In this document: in pieces, positions 35,939-40,462 of the stretch
Layout: the number at the start of each line of letters is the position of its first letter
How positions within the stretch are numbered: the first letter of the stretch is position 1
NCBI GenBank assembly: GCA_002862205.1
Contig: PKCN01000232.1
Location: 1-40,462, forward strand
Direction: 5' to 3'
DNA from: Planctomycetaceae bacterium
GTDB taxonomy: Bacteria > Planctomycetota > Planctomycetia > Pirellulales > Pirellulaceae
Length of the DNA: 40,462 nt
Position numbers and translations under genes: made by a program
The notes under the pieces: generated by a model
Told to the model about the DNA's origin: nothing
Databases searched by the model: none
What the model saw: the letters and a program-made list of their open reading frames with translations, nothing else

Positions 35939-36895
35939 TTAACCTGCCTTGACCCCACTGCGTTTGTCTTTGACGGAACGCGGTGGCGGCGGTGGTTGTG
36001 GCGTTTCAGGCATCGTGATCTGCTTTCGATCCAGTGAATGAAGAACACCATCCTCATCAAGTCGCTGTAGGCCTGCATAAGGGGCCATCGCTGGTGCGAT
36101 GCGGAAGGCAAATTCCTCGATTTGGTGAAACAGTTTTGCCAGACGATTTTCGAGGTAGAGAGCCAGAATCGCCGCCGGGATCGCGACAATCAAGCCAGAG
36201 AGAGTGGTGACCAACGCTGTGTAAATACCCTCCGACAATTGCTCGCTCCGACTGCGGTCAGCCGTCAATGCGGTTGATTCGTGGAATGCCACGATCATGC
36301 CCCAGACCGTGCCCAGAAGCCCCATCAGCGGAGTTGCCGCGGCTGCGAGCGTCAGCCAGCGGATCGAAGAGGCTTGTTGGTCAGCCTCACGCTCCATCGT
36401 TTCGTGGGCTGTTCGCTCAATTTCTGCCAAGGGTTGTCCTGTTCTCAACAGCATTGCTGTGACAACGCGACTTGCGGGGGAGGGATATTCACGGCAGCTC
36501 TGTAACGCCACGCCAGGGCTGAAACGATCAAGCGGAGTTGAAAGATCTTCCAATTCGTTGGTCAGTTCAGAGGGCAAGATTTTTTCGGGCCGCAGACTCA
36601 TGAACTTCTCGAACGCGAGAGCTACCACCATCAAACTCATGATGCCGATTGGGATCATGAAAGCTCCTCCACGCGTCACGAGCGTCAGCAGGTCAATCCC
36701 GGGCGAATCACTTTGCGGTGACACCTCGGAAAATTCTGGTTGCTCCTGCATCACCGCCTGTATCTCATCCGCCTTGATTACCGGCGTTGGGTCCTGACCA
36801 AGTGACCAAGGCGTGTTGAGCCACGCCGAAAGGAACAGCAGGACAGCCAGAGCCAGTGAGTAGCGCGCCAATTTATGATCGTTGTTGAGTTGCAT
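35939..36895 (-). CDS. exbB: ExbB/TolQ/MotA-family proton channel protein
   Basis: A 318-residue inner-membrane protein that would form the proton channel with ExbD. The ATG at 36895 gives MQLNNDHKLARYSLALAVLL, a signal peptide or first membrane helix followed by a periplasmic acidic segment (about 34-70). The open frame extends 52 codons upstream into the TPR gene but lacks family sequence there. Core helices lie at about 77-96, 183-204 and 225-248. The family motif around 187-203 reads ATPLMGLLGTVWGMIVAF, and TALVTTLSGLIVAIPA follows. The cytoplasmic tail is Pro-rich and basic. The start lies 2 bases after the TPR gene stop. An extra N-terminal hydrophobic segment is often seen in proteins of this family from other phyla. 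Partner choice (Ton-like or Tol-like) is unresolved. Confidence 0.94.
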   Translation of the reverse strand: MQLNNDHKLARYSLALAVLLFLSAWLNTPWSLGQDPTPVIKADEIQAVMQEQPEFSEVSPQSDSPGIDLLTLVTRGGAFMIPIGIMSLMVVALAFEKFMSLRPEKILPSELTNELEDLSTPLDRFSPGVALQSCREYPSPASRVVTAMLLRTGQPLAEIERTAHETMEREADQQASSIRWLTLAAAATPLMGLLGTVWGMIVAFHESTALTADRSRSEQLSEGIYTALVTTLSGLIVAIPAAILALYLENRLAKLFHQIEEFAFRIAPAMAPYAGLQRLDEDGVLHSLDRKQITMPETPQPPPPPRSVKDKRSGVKAG

Positions 36896-36897
36896 CA

Positions 36898-39800
36898 CTA
36901 TTTTAATTTCTCCAAGCGGTCGCGGGACTTGGCAGCCAGTTCGTGGTTGGGATGTTTTTCCGTCACGTATTGGTAGAAGTCCGTTGCATAATTTTTCGCC
37001 TTGTTCTTCGCATTGTTTGTTTTTGCGTTCTGTAACAGAAGGTCGCTGCACCTTCCAGCTTCGAATCCACTTTTCGCCTGCCAGTTCTTGATTTCTTGCG
37101 GTGCTTTCTCTGCACCGAATCCGTACATCACCCGCTGGAATTCAGGAATCGCCTTGTCATAGTCACGATTTGCAAAATGTATTTCGCCCATCATGAATCT
37201 CGATCTTGCTGCGGTCGCATTGCGATAGTTGTCAGCGACTTCTTGGTAAAACTCCATCGCTTTCGAACTCTTTTCGAGTTGTTGATAGGCAAATCCAGTC
37301 TCGTAAAAAATCTGTGGAAGGTACTCCGATGACGGAAACCGCGTTCTTAATTCGTTGTACCACTCGATGGCTGTTTGCCACTTTTTCAACTGTGCCGCAC
37401 TTTGTCCCCCATGAAGAAAAACCAGTTCACGCACCTGACGTTCCGCTTTATCCAGAACATTTTTCGCAGTTTCGTTGCGGTCCTGAATGGTCGACCTTGC
37501 TATCTCGTAGCCAGTCAGAGCAGACTGATACTCTGCTCGTTTGAATCGGCATTCGGCGATCATCGTTTTTGCGTCAAAGGTAAGCTGGCCCTTTGGAAAC
37601 CTGCTTGCCATCTCCTTGAAAGCTTTTTCAGACTCCAGGTAATTCTTCGTTTTGAATAGCGACCAGCCGAGGCGATAGTACGCTTTTTCTGCCAAGCCCG
37701 CGTCTTGCGACTGTGAACTCGCCAATCTGAATTGCTTCGCGGCTTCCTGCCAGCGGCTTTGCAGGTAGGCTTTCTGGCCGATGTAGTAAGCGGACTCTGC
37801 AAGCAAGGGTGACGTTGGATGTTCCTTGACCAGCTTTGCAAAGGACTTGATTGCATCGGATTCCTTGTCGCTTTCCTGCAATGACCAACCAAGTTCATAG
37901 AGCACTTCATCCATGGGTGGGTAGTCAGGAACCCGACGCATGAGTTCTTCAAGTTTTGAGGCAGCGCGATCAGGTTGCTTGTTTTTTTGATCGATCAGAG
38001 CTGCTTCATAAAGTGCATGCCCCAAACTGATCCCCGTTGGTTTAGTCTCCAGGAAATTCTGCAAGTCTTTACCCGCTTCTGCAATCTGTCCAAGGTTGCG
38101 TCTTGCAATTCCACGAGCAAGAGTGGCCTCGCTTGCCAGGACATGATTCGGGTACATCCTTAGCATCTCAGTCAGAGGCACGACCGCTGCATCGAACTGC
38201 TGTGTTTGCATCAATGCGTTCCCTTTGCCGTACAGAGCATAGGGAACGAGTTTCGGGTTTGATTTGTCTTTGAGGACCTGATCGTAATAACCAATGGCTT
38301 CTGCATACTTCCCACTCGCATTGGATAACTGCGCCAGTTTGTATCTCGCTTGGGCGATCAACACCGGGTTTTTGCGGCGTTTGATGACCTGTTGCCAATC
38401 TTTGATGGCGTTGTCATTGTCGCCAAGAGTGGTCCTGCTCTGACCAGACAGAAGCAGTGCCTCATCGGCTCGCGCCCAGTTGGGATCACTGGCCACGCTG
38501 GCTTGGAAGGCGTTCACGGCCTGCTTGTTATCACCTGCTTCAAGAAAAGCTTGTCCAATCATAAGATGAGCTTCTGCTTTTTGGGCAGACTCGGGTAGAT
38601 TTGCGAGCTCGGATTTAAGGATGCGTGTAACGTCCTGAAACCGTTCTGCTGTCAGGAAGGCTGAGCCGGCACGAAGGATCCATGTGGGGCGCTGAATATT
38701 GTCTTTCTGGGTCGATTCCAACAGGTGTTTGTAGGTATCCGCAGCAGCTGATTCCTGCTTGGTGAGCAGCTGGCTTTCAGCGGCAACGAATTTGATGTCG
38801 GGTACGAGTGTGTCTTTGGGAAAACGCTTGATGAACTCGAGTGCAAGGCTTAAGGCCTTTTTGGGATTCTGGATTTGTAATGCCGAAAAAGCCGCGTTAT
38901 AGAGAGCTCTTGAGGCTAATGGATTGTCAGGATTCTCACGATAAATTTGCTCAAACATCGTCATCGAATTTTCGAGCGTTTTCGGCTCCATTGACAGTGC
39001 TTCTGCGAAGTCGAGTTTCAAGTCAATGGCAAATCCACCCTCGACACCGCGTTGGATCTGATCACTCGCAATGCGAGCTGCTTCTACGGGCCGACGCTTG
39101 TTGATTTCAATTCTCGATAACCAGTGCGCAGCTTCGGTTGCAGCAACCAGATTATCTTGCTTGAGAACCTGGCGGAAACGTTTGGCTGCTTCATCGATGT
39201 TACCACTGCGATAACTGCTTTGCGCTGAAGCCAGAATTGCCGAACTGGCATAGTTTGAAGTTGGGTATTCAGCGAGCAGGCGATCGTATTTTTTTGCAGC
39301 TTCTTCAGGTGCATTGGTTTGCACGTACGCAAAAGCCTGTCGGAACAGCGCATAGGCGCGATCGTCAGCGACCTCTGTCGATTCCATTGCATCACCGAAT
39401 GATTGCACAGCAGCCGCGTAATCTTTCTGCATGATCAACATGTCACCCATCCGCAGTTGGACATCGGTGATCAACTCGGCCCGTTCGCAGCCTTCCAGTA
39501 ACTGCTTGAAGGAGTCCAATGCCTGATCAAATTGTTTCAATTCTTCGTATGCCACACCTCTCGCGTAGAAAGCATCGCAACGTAACTGCGAAGATTTGGC
39601 ATCTGGCATCGTCAACATGCGGTCATAATATTGAATGGCCTGCTTGCTATTGCCCAGACCATAGGCGGCTTCACCACTGTAGAACAGAGCACGATCCATG
39701 AAACGTGTTTTTGGTGATTCCTTCAGCAATTGCTGGAAGGCGTCGAGTGACAGTTTTAATTTTCCCTGATCTCTTTTCTCGCCGTTTTCCGATGCGATGT

Positions 39801-40176
39801 AGTTACACCAACCAAAATTGGCCAGTGATTCTTCTCGCATGTCATATTTTGTTTTTTGCAGTGCCCTGCCGAATGCTTTTGCCGCAGCAATATAATCGGG
39901 CGTCTCCAGTTGCATGTAACAAACACCCAGATAGTGCGCGGCATCCGCTGCCATCGGATGTTTGGGGTACTTGGACAGAAAAGATTGCCAGCCATCAATG
40001 GCGAGATTAGTTGCCCCGCCAGTCTGGAAGTTGGCAGCATCGGCGTAGGCTGCCATGGCTGCCTCGCCCTTGTCGTCTTGCCCATGAACTTGCAACATTC
40101 CGGTCAATGGCTGCAGGCACAGAACAACACACAAACCCAACACGCGAAACCAGACATTTTGCGTTTTGTGTATCAT
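36898..40176 (-). CDS. Large periplasmic TPR-repeat protein
   Basis: A 1092-residue protein built almost entirely of tetratricopeptide-like repeats, first gene of the ExbB/ExbD operon. The ATG at 40176 gives MIHKTQNVWFRVLG followed by a hydrophobic core and a likely signal-peptidase site near VHGQD. A TTG at 40230 in the same frame would put 18 residues before it and is less likely. The repeats have the spacing of CpoB/YbgF, BamD and other outer-membrane-associated TPRs, for example FLSKYPKHPMAADAAHYLGV, LLAEYPTSNYASSAILASAQ, LVKEHPTSPLLAESAYYIGQ and LRTRFPSSEYLPQIFYETGF; the phrase A/L-x-x-Y-P-x-S/H recurs throughout. By analogy with CpoB beside TolQRA it may be the periplasmic partner of the energised complex. 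I infer that from gene order, not from a catalytic motif. Confidence 0.92.
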   Translation of the reverse strand: MIHKTQNVWFRVLGLCVVLCLQPLTGMLQVHGQDDKGEAAMAAYADAANFQTGGATNLAIDGWQSFLSKYPKHPMAADAAHYLGVCYMQLETPDYIAAAKAFGRALQKTKYDMREESLANFGWCNYIASENGEKRDQGKLKLSLDAFQQLLKESPKTRFMDRALFYSGEAAYGLGNSKQAIQYYDRMLTMPDAKSSQLRCDAFYARGVAYEELKQFDQALDSFKQLLEGCERAELITDVQLRMGDMLIMQKDYAAAVQSFGDAMESTEVADDRAYALFRQAFAYVQTNAPEEAAKKYDRLLAEYPTSNYASSAILASAQSSYRSGNIDEAAKRFRQVLKQDNLVAATEAAHWLSRIEINKRRPVEAARIASDQIQRGVEGGFAIDLKLDFAEALSMEPKTLENSMTMFEQIYRENPDNPLASRALYNAAFSALQIQNPKKALSLALEFIKRFPKDTLVPDIKFVAAESQLLTKQESAAADTYKHLLESTQKDNIQRPTWILRAGSAFLTAERFQDVTRILKSELANLPESAQKAEAHLMIGQAFLEAGDNKQAVNAFQASVASDPNWARADEALLLSGQSRTTLGDNDNAIKDWQQVIKRRKNPVLIAQARYKLAQLSNASGKYAEAIGYYDQVLKDKSNPKLVPYALYGKGNALMQTQQFDAAVVPLTEMLRMYPNHVLASEATLARGIARRNLGQIAEAGKDLQNFLETKPTGISLGHALYEAALIDQKNKQPDRAASKLEELMRRVPDYPPMDEVLYELGWSLQESDKESDAIKSFAKLVKEHPTSPLLAESAYYIGQKAYLQSRWQEAAKQFRLASSQSQDAGLAEKAYYRLGWSLFKTKNYLESEKAFKEMASRFPKGQLTFDAKTMIAECRFKRAEYQSALTGYEIARSTIQDRNETAKNVLDKAERQVRELVFLHGGQSAAQLKKWQTAIEWYNELRTRFPSSEYLPQIFYETGFAYQQLEKSSKAMEFYQEVADNYRNATAARSRFMMGEIHFANRDYDKAIPEFQRVMYGFGAEKAPQEIKNWQAKSGFEAGRCSDLLLQNAKTNNAKNKAKNYATDFYQYVTEKHPNHELAAKSRDRLEKLK

Positions 40177-40462
40177 GAAGGGCCAGCAGATAAGAGCTAA
40201 CTGCCTATTCACTAACGTGCTCCCATTCAAACAACGACGATTTCCAGATTGCCCATTCAGGCTGGGACAAGAACCACGCTTGTATTTTAACGGTACAATG
40301 AAAAAGTCGATAGTTCGTCGGATAAGTTACCTGTTCGGAAAACTCGTCATCCAACGTGGCTTGCCCAGCTCAACGAGTTTGATTGCCAATTATCGACTAT
40401 CTGAACGAACCGGTGGGCGGTTTGTTACGTAAACACGAAATTATCCTAGCAACCGCCGACTG
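40177..40462. other. Upstream region of the TPR-exbB-exbD-toroid operon
   Basis: 286 bp at the edge of the window. No reading frame here looks like a real gene, and I see no RNA gene. It should contain the promoter of the minus-strand operon; the AT-rich patch near 40280-40300 is the likeliest place, but the boxes are not convincing. Confidence 0.4.

Noticed and set aside
40166-40432. Plus-strand open frame of 88 codons at the right edge
   Set aside because: It overlaps the start and signal-peptide region of the TPR gene, has no ribosome-binding site and no recognisable protein pattern.

Overview
The window looks like a piece of a planctomycete chromosome, most likely a Pirellulaceae/Rhodopirellula-type marine bacterium. 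No single gene proves this; the inference rests on several features together. Three consecutive very large, acidic surface-type proteins begin with an Arg/Lys-rich leader ending in a (E)xLExRxLL motif (the LEPR-XLL type planctomycete N-terminus) and carry dockerin type I repeats with a nearby GEGEA motif. There is also a large protein with a squalene-cyclase-like alpha/alpha-toroid domain coupled to ExbB/ExbD, many TPR proteins, and few recognisable Shine-Dalgarno sites. I saw no rRNA, tRNA, CRISPR array, insertion sequence or phage gene.

Layout. 1-4157: an FAD-dependent oxidoreductase on the plus strand, convergent with a eukaryotic/archaeal-type glycyl-tRNA synthetase (minus) and a TPR lipoprotein (minus). 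4158-29702: a 25 kb plus-strand surface-protein island. It encodes a 5294-residue mosaic protein containing a dead metzincin-like domain, beta-helices, PPC domains, a GEVED domain and a dockerin. Next come an 856-residue dockerin metalloprotease with an intact HExxH site and a 1988-residue VCBS/cadherin-like repeat protein with its dockerin at the N-terminus. A textbook intrinsic terminator closes the island. 29703-32768: a small beta-rich protein of unknown function, a pyruvate kinase whose active-site signature is that of the K+-independent type (minus), and an SDR-family oxidoreductase. 32769-40176: a tightly packed minus-strand operon, transcribed in the order large periplasmic TPR protein, ExbB/TolQ, ExbD/TolR, then a 902-residue membrane protein with a toroid domain.

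How the parts may work together. The four-gene operon resembles a Tol/Exb energised envelope machine. The 902-residue protein has a last membrane helix with an SxxxH motif like TonB/TolA, a long Pro/Ser/Thr/Gln-rich linker and a C-terminal toroid domain, so I propose it is a TonB/TolA-like energy transducer with an unusual output domain. The surface island may supply very large Ca2+-binding adhesive or matrix proteins together with a protease. One member keeps a metzincin scaffold with every zinc ligand and the catalytic Glu replaced, while its neighbour keeps the HExxH site. These functional links are inference; the domain observations are read directly from the translated sequence.
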